A stretch of DNA of 64,000 bases, from contig NZ_LFVY01000004.1 in NCBI RefSeq assembly GCF_001050155.1, forward strand, positions 248,001 through 312,000. The letters are read 5' to 3'. The stretch is from Nitratireductor soli (GTDB lineage: Bacteria; Pseudomonadota; Alphaproteobacteria; Rhizobiales; Rhizobiaceae). The translations under genes were made by a program, and so were the position numbers. The notes under the pieces were generated by a model that did not search any database, was not told where the DNA came from, and worked only from the letters and a program-made list of their open reading frames with translations. Below, piece after piece: positions 39,648 to 47,958 of the stretch; positions within the stretch are counted from its first letter, which is position 1, and each line of letters opens with the position of its first letter.

Positions 39648-40058
39648 GTGAGGATCGTTAAAATTGACATCCTGCCGTTTGCGCCATCGCAAGCTTTGGT
39701 TCCTACCTTGCTCGCCATGCAGGCTTGGAAACGATCAGGATCGCGAGAGGTCTATCATCGACCTAGGAAGGCACGCCGCCCCTCGGTGCGGGCGCTACTG
39801 GTCAGCCTGACGCTCGTGGGCGCAGCCGGCGTTGGCTATACGTCAAACGGTGCCTCGCTCGATCATGTCTGGTCGGCGCTGCCTGGATCAGGCTGCAATA
39901 TCAAGGGCAATATCAGTTTCAATACCGGCGAACGCATCTATCATGTTCCGGGCCAAGAGCACTATGCCGAGACACGGATTCGCCTGGAATATGGAGAACG
40001 CTGGTTTTGCTCCGAAGGTGAGGCGCGCCGGGCGGGCTGGCGACAGTCGCGGAAATGA
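39648..40058 (+). CDS. Sunset-domain protein with N-terminal membrane anchor
   Basis: The C-terminal half carries the 'sunset' motif: CNIKGNISFNTGERIYHVPG, then a HYAETRI segment and GERWFCSEGEARRAGWR. This domain ends rhizobial ExoI-like nucleases and occurs alone. Before it lies one hydrophobic segment (VRALLVSLTLVGAAGVGY), so the protein is probably anchored with the domain outside the cytoplasm. There is no nuclease domain here. A GTG start at 39648 gives 136 residues; ATG 39717 (MQAWKRSGSREV) is an alternative. Function unknown. Confidence 0.75.
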   Translation: MRIVKIDILPFAPSQALVPTLLAMQAWKRSGSREVYHRPRKARRPSVRALLVSLTLVGAAGVGYTSNGASLDHVWSALPGSGCNIKGNISFNTGERIYHVPGQEHYAETRIRLEYGERWFCSEGEARRAGWRQSRK

Positions 40059-40059
40059 A

Positions 40060-40087
40060 AAAGCCCACCGAGTGAACGGTGGGCTTT
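40060..40087. terminator. Bidirectional terminator between convergent genes
   Basis: Arms AAAGCCCACC and GGTGGGCTTT (loop GAGTGAAC) begin one base after the sunset-domain gene stop. A-rich sequence lies before and T-rich after the stem, and manB converges from the other side. Confidence 0.75.
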
Positions 40088-40157
40088 ATGCGCTTCTTGC
40101 TTGTTCCGTATGGCCAGCCGGAAGACCTACGGTCCTCAGGCGAAAGACAGGTCCAGC

Positions 40158-41519
40158 CTACCCCGCCTTCTCGATCAGTCCACGCAATTCATCGACCTTC
40201 GCCGTGAGCAGCGCCTGATTGCCGCGGGTTTCCACATTGAGACGCAGCAGCGGCTCGGTGTTTGAGGCGCGCAGGTTGAAGCGCCAGTCGTCGAACACCA
40301 TGCCGAGACCGTCAATGGTCTCCAGTTGCGGGTTTTTCGGCATGAAATGATCGGAAACCCGCGCCTGCGCCGTCTTGGCGTCATCGACGGTGAAATTGAT
40401 CTCGCCGGAGCAGGGATAGGCGGCGATGCGCTCCTCCAGCCGGTCGGCCAGCGTGGCGTCGCCTTTCGACAGTTCGGCGACCACGTCGAGCCAGGCGAGC
40501 ATGCCCGAATCGCAATAGGAAAAATCGCGGAAATAGTGGTGCGCGCTCATCTCGCCGCCATAGACGGCGTTTTCCTCGCGCATCATCTTCTTGAAATAGG
40601 CGTGCCCCGTGCGGCACGGCTTGGCGACGCCGCCGGCCTGTTCGACCATCTCGATCGTGTTCCAGATCAGGCGCGGATCGTAAAGGACGGTGCTGCCGGG
40701 CGCCTTGCCGAGCAGGCTCTGCGCGATCATGCCGACCAGGTAATAGCCTTCGACGAAGCGGCCCTTGTGATCATACAGGAAGCAGCGGTCGAAATCGCCG
40801 TCCCAGGCGATGGCGAGATCGGCGCCATGCTCGATCACCGCCTGGCTGGCCTTGGCGCGCTTTTCCGGCAGGAGCGGGTTGGGAATGCCGTTGGGCAGAG
40901 CCGGGTCGGGCTCGTGGTCGATCTTGATGAAGGTGAAGGGCAGGTGCTTCTCCAACAGGTCGATGATCGGTCCGGCGCAGCCATTGCCGGCGTGGCAGAC
41001 GATCTTCATCGGCTTCAGCTTCTGGCCGGCCACTTCATGCAGGAGCCGCTCGATATAGGCATCGCGGTCGCAGACCGGCAGGAGGCGGCCGCGCTCATCG
41101 TAGTTCGCCGCCGTCGCGAGCACGGCATCGGACCGCATGATCGTCTCGATCGGATTGAAGGCGTTGTCGGGCGTTGCCGCCGACGCGCCCTTCAGCACCA
41201 TCTTGATGCCGTTATAGTCCATCGGATTGTGGCTGGCCGTCACCATAAGGCCTGCGTCGGCGCCGCTGGCGGCGGTATGGAAGTACACTTCCTCCGTGCC
41301 GCAGCGGCCGACCGGCCGCACATCGACGCCGCTGTCGAGCAGCCCCTGCACCAGCGCCTCGGCGAGCCCGGGACTGTCGCTGCGCATGTCGTGGCCGACG
41401 ACGACCAGGCTGGGGTTCAGGCTCTGCTTCAGGGCCTGCGAAAAGCGATAGGCGAAGGGGACATTGATTTCCGCCGGAATGCGGCCGCGAACGTCATACG
41501 CTTTGAAGGGGGCGCCCAT
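40158..41519 (-). CDS. manB: Phosphomannomutase/phosphoglucomutase
   Basis: The 453-residue alpha-D-phosphohexomutase converts mannose-6-phosphate to mannose-1-phosphate (and glucose phosphates). The catalytic phosphoserine loop is VTASHNPMDYNGIKM (about residue 97), the magnesium loop AWDGDFDRCF (about 245), the sugar loop GGEMSAHHYF (about 325) and the phosphate-binding C-terminal loop ASNTEPLLRLNVET. Together with manC and a type II isomerase domain it supplies GDP-mannose. The two genes are on the same strand but separated by 4.6 kb. Confidence 0.95.
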   Translation of the reverse strand: MGAPFKAYDVRGRIPAEINVPFAYRFSQALKQSLNPSLVVVGHDMRSDSPGLAEALVQGLLDSGVDVRPVGRCGTEEVYFHTAASGADAGLMVTASHNPMDYNGIKMVLKGASAATPDNAFNPIETIMRSDAVLATAANYDERGRLLPVCDRDAYIERLLHEVAGQKLKPMKIVCHAGNGCAGPIIDLLEKHLPFTFIKIDHEPDPALPNGIPNPLLPEKRAKASQAVIEHGADLAIAWDGDFDRCFLYDHKGRFVEGYYLVGMIAQSLLGKAPGSTVLYDPRLIWNTIEMVEQAGGVAKPCRTGHAYFKKMMREENAVYGGEMSAHHYFRDFSYCDSGMLAWLDVVAELSKGDATLADRLEERIAAYPCSGEINFTVDDAKTAQARVSDHFMPKNPQLETIDGLGMVFDDWRFNLRASNTEPLLRLNVETRGNQALLTAKVDELRGLIEKAG

Positions 41520-41829
41520 ACTGTCTTTCCATTTCTACGATTGCCGCGTCGGCTGAACACTATTGCCTGATTGTCGACCATTGCAGCGATTGATTGACTT
41601 TTTATTAGATGCCGGCCGCGCCGCCAAGAAGCGGTGGAGGAACGCGACGGTACAAAACCCGCATGGCGGCAACGTGGCGCCGTCGCCTGGGTTGCATCAT
41701 TTCCATTCACCTCGTGTAACAGCGAAAGTGGCAGTTTGAATGACGCAGCGTGTTGCGCAAACGCCCCGGCGTCCCTATTCAACGGACGGGGTTTCGCGGA
41801 ATCATCCCCCGCATCTGATTGGGCAAACA
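41520..41829. other. Divergent intergenic region manB / aminotransferase
   Basis: 310 bases separate two divergent genes. It contains an AT-rich patch (GATTGATTGACTTTTTATTAG near 41588-41608) that may carry promoter elements. I see no gene, repeat or hairpin of note. Confidence 0.4.
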
Positions 41830-42948
41830 ATGCAATTCATCGATCTCGGCGCTCAGCGTGAGCGCATCAAGGACAAGCTTGCGACCGCAATCGACAAGGT
41901 TGTGGCCGAAGGGCGGTATATTCTCGGGCCGGAAGTGGCCGCTTTCGAGCAGGAAATCGCCAAATATGTCGGCGCCAAGCATGCGATCGCCTGTGCCAAC
42001 GGCACCGACGCGCTGCTGATGCCGCTGATGGCCTATGGCATCGGCCCGGGCGACGCCGTGTTCTGCCCGAGCTTCACCTTTGCCGCGACCGCCGAAGTGG
42101 TGGTGCTGGCGGGCGCCGAACCGGTTTTCGTCGAGATCGATCCCGACACCTACAACATCGATGCGAAAAGCCTCGTGGCGGCGATCGAGCAGGTCAAGGC
42201 GGAAGGCCGCCTGACGCCGAAGGCGATCATTCCCGTCGACCTGTTCGGCCTGGCCGCCGATTACGTGGCCATCGAGGCCATCGCCGCGCGCGAGGGGCTG
42301 CGGGTCATCGAGGATGCCGCGCAGGCGATCGGCGGGACGCTCGGCAACAAGCGCTGCGGCGCCTTCGGTCATGTGGCCTCGACCAGCTTCTATCCGGCCA
42401 AGCCGCTCGGCTGCTACGGCGATGGCGGGGCGATGTTCACCGACGACGATGAACTGGCCGAGGTGCTGCGCTCCATCGCCTTCCACGGCAAGGGCGCCAG
42501 CCAGTACGACAATGTGCGCGTCGGCCTCAATTCGCGCCTCGACACCATCCAGGCGGCGATCCTCATCGAGAAGCTCGCCATCCTGCCCGACGAGATGGAC
42601 GCACGCCAGAAAGTGGCCGCCCGCTATGCCGATGGCCTGGGCGATGTGGTGAAGGTGGCGCGCATCCCCGACGGCTATCGCTCGGCCTGGGCGCAATACG
42701 CCATCGAGACCGACCGCCGCGACGCGGTTCGCCAGCGTCTCTCCGCCGAGGGCATCCCCTCGGTCGTCTATTATGAGAAGCCGCTGCATCAGCAGAAGGC
42801 CTATGAGATGTTCGGCCGGGCGCCGGGCGGCCTGGCCGTTTCCGAGACGCTGCCGCAGCGCATTCTGTGCCTGCCGATGCACCCCTATCTGGATACGGCG
42901 GACCAGGATCGGATCATCGAGACGATCCGCGCGGCGGTGGCCGCCTGA
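41830..42948 (+). CDS. DegT/DnrJ/EryC1/StrS sugar aminotransferase
   Basis: The 372-residue PLP enzyme transfers an amino group to a nucleotide-keto-sugar in surface polysaccharide synthesis. Family blocks are MQFIDLGAQ at the start, ACANGTDALLMPLMAYGIG, FCPSFTFAATAEVV, DAAQAIGG, the cofactor lysine in STSFYPAKPLGCYGDGGA, and VGLNSRLDTIQAAIL. The sugar substrate cannot be told. The ATG at 41830 is chosen because MxFIDLxAQ is the canonical start. A strong terminator follows. Confidence 0.93.
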   Translation: MQFIDLGAQRERIKDKLATAIDKVVAEGRYILGPEVAAFEQEIAKYVGAKHAIACANGTDALLMPLMAYGIGPGDAVFCPSFTFAATAEVVVLAGAEPVFVEIDPDTYNIDAKSLVAAIEQVKAEGRLTPKAIIPVDLFGLAADYVAIEAIAAREGLRVIEDAAQAIGGTLGNKRCGAFGHVASTSFYPAKPLGCYGDGGAMFTDDDELAEVLRSIAFHGKGASQYDNVRVGLNSRLDTIQAAILIEKLAILPDEMDARQKVAARYADGLGDVVKVARIPDGYRSAWAQYAIETDRRDAVRQRLSAEGIPSVVYYEKPLHQQKAYEMFGRAPGGLAVSETLPQRILCLPMHPYLDTADQDRIIETIRAAVAA

Positions 42949-42968
42949 GCGCCTTCGCGCCTGAATGA

Positions 42969-43008
42969 AACAGCGAAAAGGCCCGTGAAAACGGGCCTTT
43001 TCGCTGTT
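42969..43008 (+). terminator. Strong terminator with 18-bp perfect stem
   Basis: AACAGCGAAAAGGCCCGT, loop GAAA, and its exact complement form an 18-bp stem 21 bases after the aminotransferase stop. The GGCCTTTT arm and following TTCTG give a partial T-tract. Transcription probably ends here before the cys operon. Confidence 0.85.
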
Positions 43009-43177
43009 CTGAAATGCCTTTCCCCCATTGCCGGAAACAACGCAAAAACCGCCTCGCAAACCGGGGTCGGCTTGGGCACCTGCGCCTTGAGAGGCGTGAA
43101 AGGCGCATGGTACCTCAATGTCAGGATCCGGCAGCTCCCATGCCGGCCGAACCCAAGCTGTTTGCGAAGGCGAAGAC

Positions 43178-44083
43178 ATGCCGGTAGCCCTTACCCATCT
43201 CGACAGGCTGGAAGCCGAGGCGATCCACATCTTCCGCGAAGTGGCGGCGACCTTTTCCAACCCGGTGATGCTCTATTCCATCGGCAAGGATTCCTCCGTC
43301 CTGATGCATCTGGCGATGAAGGCGTTCTACCCGGCCAAGCCGCCCTTTCCCTTTCTGCATGTGGATACCACCTGGAAGTTTCGCGAGATGATCGAATTCC
43401 GCGACCGGATGGCGGAACGCCTGGGCTTCGATCTTCTCGTACACGTCAATGAAGAGGGCGTGCGCGACGGCATCAACCCGTTCGACCATGGGTCGAACAC
43501 CCATACCCATGTGATGAAGACGGTGGCGCTGCGCCAGGCGCTCGACAAATACGGTTTCGACGCCGCCTTTGGCGGCGCCCGGCGCGACGAGGAGAAGGCG
43601 CGCGCCAAGGAGCGCATCTTCTCCTTCCGCTCTGCCGGCCACGGCTGGGATCCGAAGAACCAGCGCCCGGAAATGTGGAAGATCTACAACACGCGCGTTG
43701 CGCCAGGTGAATCGATCCGCGTCTTCCCGCTGTCCAACTGGACCGAGCAGGACATCTGGCAGTACATTCTTCAGGAAGATATTCCCATCGTTCCGCTGTA
43801 CTTCGCCAAGAGGCGGCCCGTGGTCGAGCGCGGCGGCATGACCATCATGGTCGATGACGAGCGCATGCGCCTGCAGCCCGGCGAGACGGTCGAGGAGCGC
43901 ATGGTGCGTTTCCGCACCCTCGGCTGCTACCCGCTGACCGGCGCCATCCCATCGACGGCGACGACGCTGGAGGAGATCGTCGGCGAGATGCTGACGGCGC
44001 GCACGTCGGAGCGGCAGGGACGGCTGATCGACCGCGACGAGGCTGGCTCGATGGAAAAGAAGAAGCGCGAAGGGTATTTCTGA
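43178..44083 (+). CDS. cysD: Sulfate adenylyltransferase subunit 2
   Basis: CysD forms adenosine 5'-phosphosulfate from ATP and sulfate, with CysN driving the reaction by GTP hydrolysis. The 301-residue protein has the PP-loop [14 protein letters not shown] (about residues 34-47), [28 protein letters not shown] and the conserved [11 protein letters not shown]. The C-terminus ends [10 protein letters not shown] as usual. ATG 43178 gives the standard length; a longer upstream frame does not match the family. It is 2 bases before cysNC. Confidence 0.96.
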   Translation: MPVALTHLDRLEAEAIHIFREVAATFSNPVMLYSIGKDSSVLMHLAMKAFYPAKPPFPFLHVDTTWKFREMIEFRDRMAERLGFDLLVHVNEEGVRDGINPFDHGSNTHTHVMKTVALRQALDKYGFDAAFGGARRDEEKARAKERIFSFRSAGHGWDPKNQRPEMWKIYNTRVAPGESIRVFPLSNWTEQDIWQYILQEDIPIVPLYFAKRRPVVERGGMTIMVDDERMRLQPGETVEERMVRFRTLGCYPLTGAIPSTATTLEEIVGEMLTARTSERQGRLIDRDEAGSMEKKKREGYF

Positions 44084-44085
44084 TC

Positions 44086-45999
44086 ATGCTGACAGCCAAC
44101 AGCGCGGCTCTGAGAGAAGACAATGTCGTCGACATTCGCGACTATGTGGCGGGGCAGGAAAACAAGGGCCTGCTGCGTTTTCTCACCTGCGGATCGGTGG
44201 ATGACGGAAAGTCGACGCTGATCGGCCGTCTGCTCTACGACACCAAGCTGATCTTCGAGGATCAGCTTGCGACCCTCGAGCGCGATTCGAAGAAGCACGG
44301 CACGGCCGGCGACGGCATCGACTTCGCGCTGCTGGTCGACGGGCTGGAGGCCGAGCGCGAGCAGGGCATCACCATCGATGTCGCCTATCGCTTTTTCGCC
44401 ACGCCGAAGCGCAAGTTCATCGTTGCCGATACGCCCGGCCACGAGCAGTACACGCGCAACATGGCGACGGGCGCCTCGACCGCAGATCTCGCCATCGTCC
44501 TGGTCGATGCCAGGCAGGGCATCCTGCCGCAGACGCGGCGGCACTCGATGATCGCCTCGCTGCTCGGCATCCGCCACATCGTGCTCGCAGTCAACAAGAT
44601 CGACCTCGTGGATTTCGACCGGCAGGTGTTCGAACGCATTGCCGAGGAATACCGCGCCTTTGCCGAGGATCTGGGTTTCGACACGATCCAGCCGATTCCC
44701 ATCTCGGCGCGTCATGGCGACAACATCATCGTTCCGTCGAAGAACACGGCCTGGTATGGCGGACCCTCGCTGATCGCTCATCTGGAAACCGTCGATGTCG
44801 ACGCGCGCGTCGAGGACCGGCCGTTTCGCTTTCCGGTGCAGTATGTTTCGCGGCCCGATCTCGACTTTCGCGGCTTTTCCGGCACGGTCGCTTCCGGCCG
44901 CGTGGCGCTTGGCGACCGCGTGACGGTGGCGAAATCGGGCAGGCAATCGCGGGTCAAGCAACTGGTCACCCATGGCGGCGACCTGAGCGAGGCCGTCGAA
45001 GGCCAGGCTGTGACCATCGTGCTGGAGGACGAGGTGGAGTTGTCGCGCGGCAACATGCTGGTGGGCACCGAGGGGCGCCCGCATGTGGCCGACCAGTTTG
45101 CCGCCAATCTCGTCTGGTTCGATGAAAAACCGCTTCTTCCCGGCCGCGCCTATATCCTGCGCACCGAAACGGACGAGGTCAGCGCCACGGTCAGCCAGCT
45201 CAAGCACCGGCGCAACATCAACAATTTCGCCCAGGAGGCCGCCACCAGCCTGGAGCTGAACGAAGTCGGCGTCTGCAATTTTTCATTGCAGGCGCCGATT
45301 GCCTTCGACGCGTTCAGCGACAACCGCGCCACCGGCGCCTTCATCCTGATCGACAGGCTCACCAACGCCACGGTCGGCGCCGGCATGATCCTGCGTCCGC
45401 TGCGCCGCGCCGCCAACATTCATTGGCAGGCGCTCGACGTGACGCCGCAGGCGCGTGCCGAGATCAAGCACCAGAAGCCGGCGGTGCTGTGGTTCACCGG
45501 CCTGTCGGGGTCCGGCAAATCGACCATCGCCAATCTTCTGGAGAAGAAACTGCACGCGTCGGGCCGCCACACCTATATTCTCGATGGCGACAATGTGCGC
45601 CACGGGCTCAACCGCGATCTGGGCTTCACCGATGAGGACCGGGTGGAAAACATCCGCCGCGTTGCCGAAACGGCGAAGCTGATGGCCGATGCCGGGCTGA
45701 TCGTCCTGGTGTCGTTCATTTCGCCATTCCGTGCCGAGCGGCGCATGGCGCGCGAACTGATGAACGACGGCGAATTCGTTGAAGTTTTCGTCGACACGCC
45801 GTTTGATGAGTGCGCCAAACGCGATCCGAAGGGATTGTATGCCAAGGCGCTGAAGGGCGAGATCCAGAACTTCACCGGCGTCGATTCCCCCTATGAGCCG
45901 CCGGAAAGGGCTGATATCCACGTTTCGACCGTCGGCCGCGCGCCCGAAGATCTGGTCGATCAGGTGGAAGCCTGGCTCAAGGAACGCGGCTATTGCTGA
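44086..45999 (+). CDS. cysNC: Bifunctional sulfate adenylyltransferase subunit 1 / adenylylsulfate kinase
   Basis: The 637-residue fusion has an EF-Tu-like GTPase in front ([18 protein letters not shown] at about residues 36-53, [24 protein letters not shown]) with CysN beta-barrel domains. An APS kinase follows at about residue 460 ([44 protein letters not shown]). Together they make APS and then PAPS. The NodQ-like fusion is normal in rhizobia. The cysD stop is 2 bases before, and cysQ overlaps its end. Confidence 0.97.
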   Translation: MLTANSAALREDNVVDIRDYVAGQENKGLLRFLTCGSVDDGKSTLIGRLLYDTKLIFEDQLATLERDSKKHGTAGDGIDFALLVDGLEAEREQGITIDVAYRFFATPKRKFIVADTPGHEQYTRNMATGASTADLAIVLVDARQGILPQTRRHSMIASLLGIRHIVLAVNKIDLVDFDRQVFERIAEEYRAFAEDLGFDTIQPIPISARHGDNIIVPSKNTAWYGGPSLIAHLETVDVDARVEDRPFRFPVQYVSRPDLDFRGFSGTVASGRVALGDRVTVAKSGRQSRVKQLVTHGGDLSEAVEGQAVTIVLEDEVELSRGNMLVGTEGRPHVADQFAANLVWFDEKPLLPGRAYILRTETDEVSATVSQLKHRRNINNFAQEAATSLELNEVGVCNFSLQAPIAFDAFSDNRATGAFILIDRLTNATVGAGMILRPLRRAANIHWQALDVTPQARAEIKHQKPAVLWFTGLSGSGKSTIANLLEKKLHASGRHTYILDGDNVRHGLNRDLGFTDEDRVENIRRVAETAKLMADAGLIVLVSFISPFRAERRMARELMNDGEFVEVFVDTPFDECAKRDPKGLYAKALKGEIQNFTGVDSPYEPPERADIHVSTVGRAPEDLVDQVEAWLKERGYC

Positions 46000-46007
46000 A
46001 ACCCGCG

Positions 46008-46841
46008 ATGCGGGAGAGATTGCGTCTCATGGGCATGGTGAAGGATGACGCGGCGCTTCTGGCGCTGTTCGAGGAGCTGGCGCTTGCCGCCGGCCGCGCG
46101 ATCATGGATCATTATGCGGCCGGTTTCGAGGTCGAGACCAAGGCCGACTCCTCGCCGGTGACGGCAGCCGACCGGGCCGCGGAGCGCGTGATTCTCGACG
46201 GGTTTGCGGCTGCCGGTCTGGGCACGCCCTGCGTTTCCGAGGAGGAAGCCTCCGGCGGCGTCATTCCGGCCTGCGGCGATGGCAATTTCCTGCTCGTCGA
46301 TCCGCTCGACGGCACGCGCGAGTTCATCGAGCGGCGGCCGGACTTCACCGTCAACATCGCGCTGATCCGCGCCGGCGATCCAGCGCTGGGCGTGGTCTAT
46401 GCGCCGGCGCGTGACCTTCTCTATGCCGCGCGGCCAGGCACAGCCTTCGAGGTGACGGTCGACAAGGGGCGCGCCGTCTCGCGGCGTCAGATCCACGCGC
46501 GCATCATGCGCACGCCGCCGGCCATCCTCGCCAGCCGCTCGCATTGCACCGACGAGACGCGCGCCTTCATCGCCGGCCACCCGGGAGCCGAGACGTTGTC
46601 GATCGGCTCGTCGCTGAAATTCTGCATGATCGCCCGCGGCGATGCCGATCTCTATCCGCGTTACGGCCGCACCATGCAGTGGGACACGGCGGCGGGCGAC
46701 GCCGTGTTGCGCGCGGCAGGCGGTATGGCGCGGACGCTCGATGGCGCACCGCTGACCTATGGTCCGAAACAGGGCCGGGGACTAGAGGCGTTCGTCAGCC
46801 CGTCTTTCATCGCTGAAGGCGCGCACGCCTTAGACATCTGA
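46008..46841 (+). CDS. cysQ: 3'(2'),5'-bisphosphate nucleotidase
   Basis: CysQ removes 3'-phosphoadenosine 5'-phosphate, the by-product of PAPS use. The 277-residue protein of the inositol-monophosphatase fold has SEEEASGG, the metal site VDPLDGTREFI, and the second site QWDTAAGDAVLRAAGG. The ATG at 46008 is used; in-frame alternatives are TTG 45993 (overlapping the cysNC stop) and ATG 46029. It is third in the cysD-cysNC-cysQ operon and overlaps the convergent kinase by 12 bases. Confidence 0.93.
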   Translation: MRERLRLMGMVKDDAALLALFEELALAAGRAIMDHYAAGFEVETKADSSPVTAADRAAERVILDGFAAAGLGTPCVSEEEASGGVIPACGDGNFLLVDPLDGTREFIERRPDFTVNIALIRAGDPALGVVYAPARDLLYAARPGTAFEVTVDKGRAVSRRQIHARIMRTPPAILASRSHCTDETRAFIAGHPGAETLSIGSSLKFCMIARGDADLYPRYGRTMQWDTAAGDAVLRAAGGMARTLDGAPLTYGPKQGRGLEAFVSPSFIAEGAHALDI

Positions 46842-47759
46842 CAGTTCGTCCCGCCAGGGCGGATTGGCGCCGGCGCGCGATACGGTGATCGCGGCAGCGC
46901 GCGAAGCGAAGGCGATGGCTTCGACAATCTGTTCCTCGGTGAGCGCGGCGATCCGCTCCTTGCGCAAAAGTCCGTTCTCGCTGAGCGCGGCCAGAAGCGC
47001 GCCATTGAACGTGTCGCCCGCTCCCACCGTATCGACCACCGTCACGGGGTTGGCGGCCACGAACACCTTGTCTTGCTTCGTATAGGCGGTTGCGCCCTTA
47101 CCGCCGTCCGTCAGGATGACGAGGCTGGGACCGCGCGCCAGCCAGCGCCGGGCAATCGCGTCGGCATCGCCATCTTCGCCGAACCAGGCAAGATCGTCGG
47201 CGGAGATTTTCACGATGTCGGCCAGTGCGGTCATGCGCTGCATGCGCGCCCTGTGGTTTGCCGTGTGGGAAATGAAGGCCGGGCGAATGTTCGGGTCGAG
47301 CATCGTCACGCGGCTTTTGCTTTCGCGCGCCATCAGCGCCTCGTAAGCCGAGCCACAAGGCTCCGACACCAGGCTGATGCCGCCGAAAAGCAGCGCCTCC
47401 ACATCCGCGCCAAGGGCTGGAAGGTCGGCTGGCTCGATCATGCGGCCGGCGGTGTTTTCGTCGTAGAAACTGTATTCCGCGTGGCCGTCGGTGAGCGTTA
47501 CGAAGGCAAGCGTGGTGGGGCGGTTGGAGAAGCGCGCCAGGGACAGATCAACATGGCTTTCCTCCAGCTTGCTGCGCAGCATCTTGCCGAAAAGATCACC
47601 CGACAGGCCGGAGAAGAAACCGCAGCCGACGCCCAGCCGGCCGATGGCGATGGCGCTGTTGAAGACGGAGCCGCCGGCATGCGGCGCGAAGGCGGCTTCG
47701 CCTTCTACAGACCGGCGCGGCAGCATGTCGATCAGGGCCTCGCCGCAGCAAAGGATCAT
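46830..47759 (-). CDS. PfkB-family sugar kinase, probable fructokinase
   Basis: The 309-residue protein has the two PfkB signatures: an N-terminal AFAPHAGGSVFNSAIAIGRLG and a C-terminal catalytic VDTVGAGDTFNGALLAAL with the base aspartate in GAGD. MILCCGEALIDMLP is the start typical of fructokinases (Frk). Fructose is the likely substrate, but other ketoses are possible. It is transcribed alone toward cysQ, with an intergenic repeat at its 5' side. Confidence 0.88.
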   Translation of the reverse strand: MILCCGEALIDMLPRRSVEGEAAFAPHAGGSVFNSAIAIGRLGVGCGFFSGLSGDLFGKMLRSKLEESHVDLSLARFSNRPTTLAFVTLTDGHAEYSFYDENTAGRMIEPADLPALGADVEALLFGGISLVSEPCGSAYEALMARESKSRVTMLDPNIRPAFISHTANHRARMQRMTALADIVKISADDLAWFGEDGDADAIARRWLARGPSLVILTDGGKGATAYTKQDKVFVAANPVTVVDTVGAGDTFNGALLAALSENGLLRKERIAALTEEQIVEAIAFASRAAAITVSRAGANPPWRDELSDV

Positions 47760-47782
47760 GCATTGTCCTCCCGTTTCTTCGG

Positions 47783-47876
47783 TTAGAGCGCCGTGCGTCC
47801 ATTCGGACGCACAAAGGACGCTCTAACTCTTTGAATCTACACATCGTTCTTTCCGAAAATCGATTCCGATTTTCGG
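47783..47876. repeat. Dispersed hairpin repeat, copy 3
   Basis: The hairpin TTAGAGCG...CGCTCTAA (47783-47826) has a perfect inner stem GTGCGTCC-ATTC-GGACGCAC and matches copy 1 at 9160 closely. A second perfect hairpin, CCGAAAATCG-ATTC-CGATTTTCGG (47853-47876), follows. The element fills most of the gap between the kinase gene and dnaE2. Confidence 0.7.
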
Positions 47877-47958
47877 GCCGATGCTGTAGGCAGTAGAGGG
47901 ATGTGGTCGGGTTGGCAACGGGGAGAGGGGCATCGACCAATCGCGACGACCAGAAACA

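Noticed and set aside
37247-40160. Attachment-site duplication of the tRNA-Gln 3' end
   Set aside because: I looked for a second copy of GGTTCGAATCCTGCCGCC downstream and found none, nor an integrase; the region is reported only as a possible remnant.
43009-43177. Riboswitch in front of cysD
   Set aside because: The leader is short after the terminator and shows none of the SAM or other riboswitch cores that I know.
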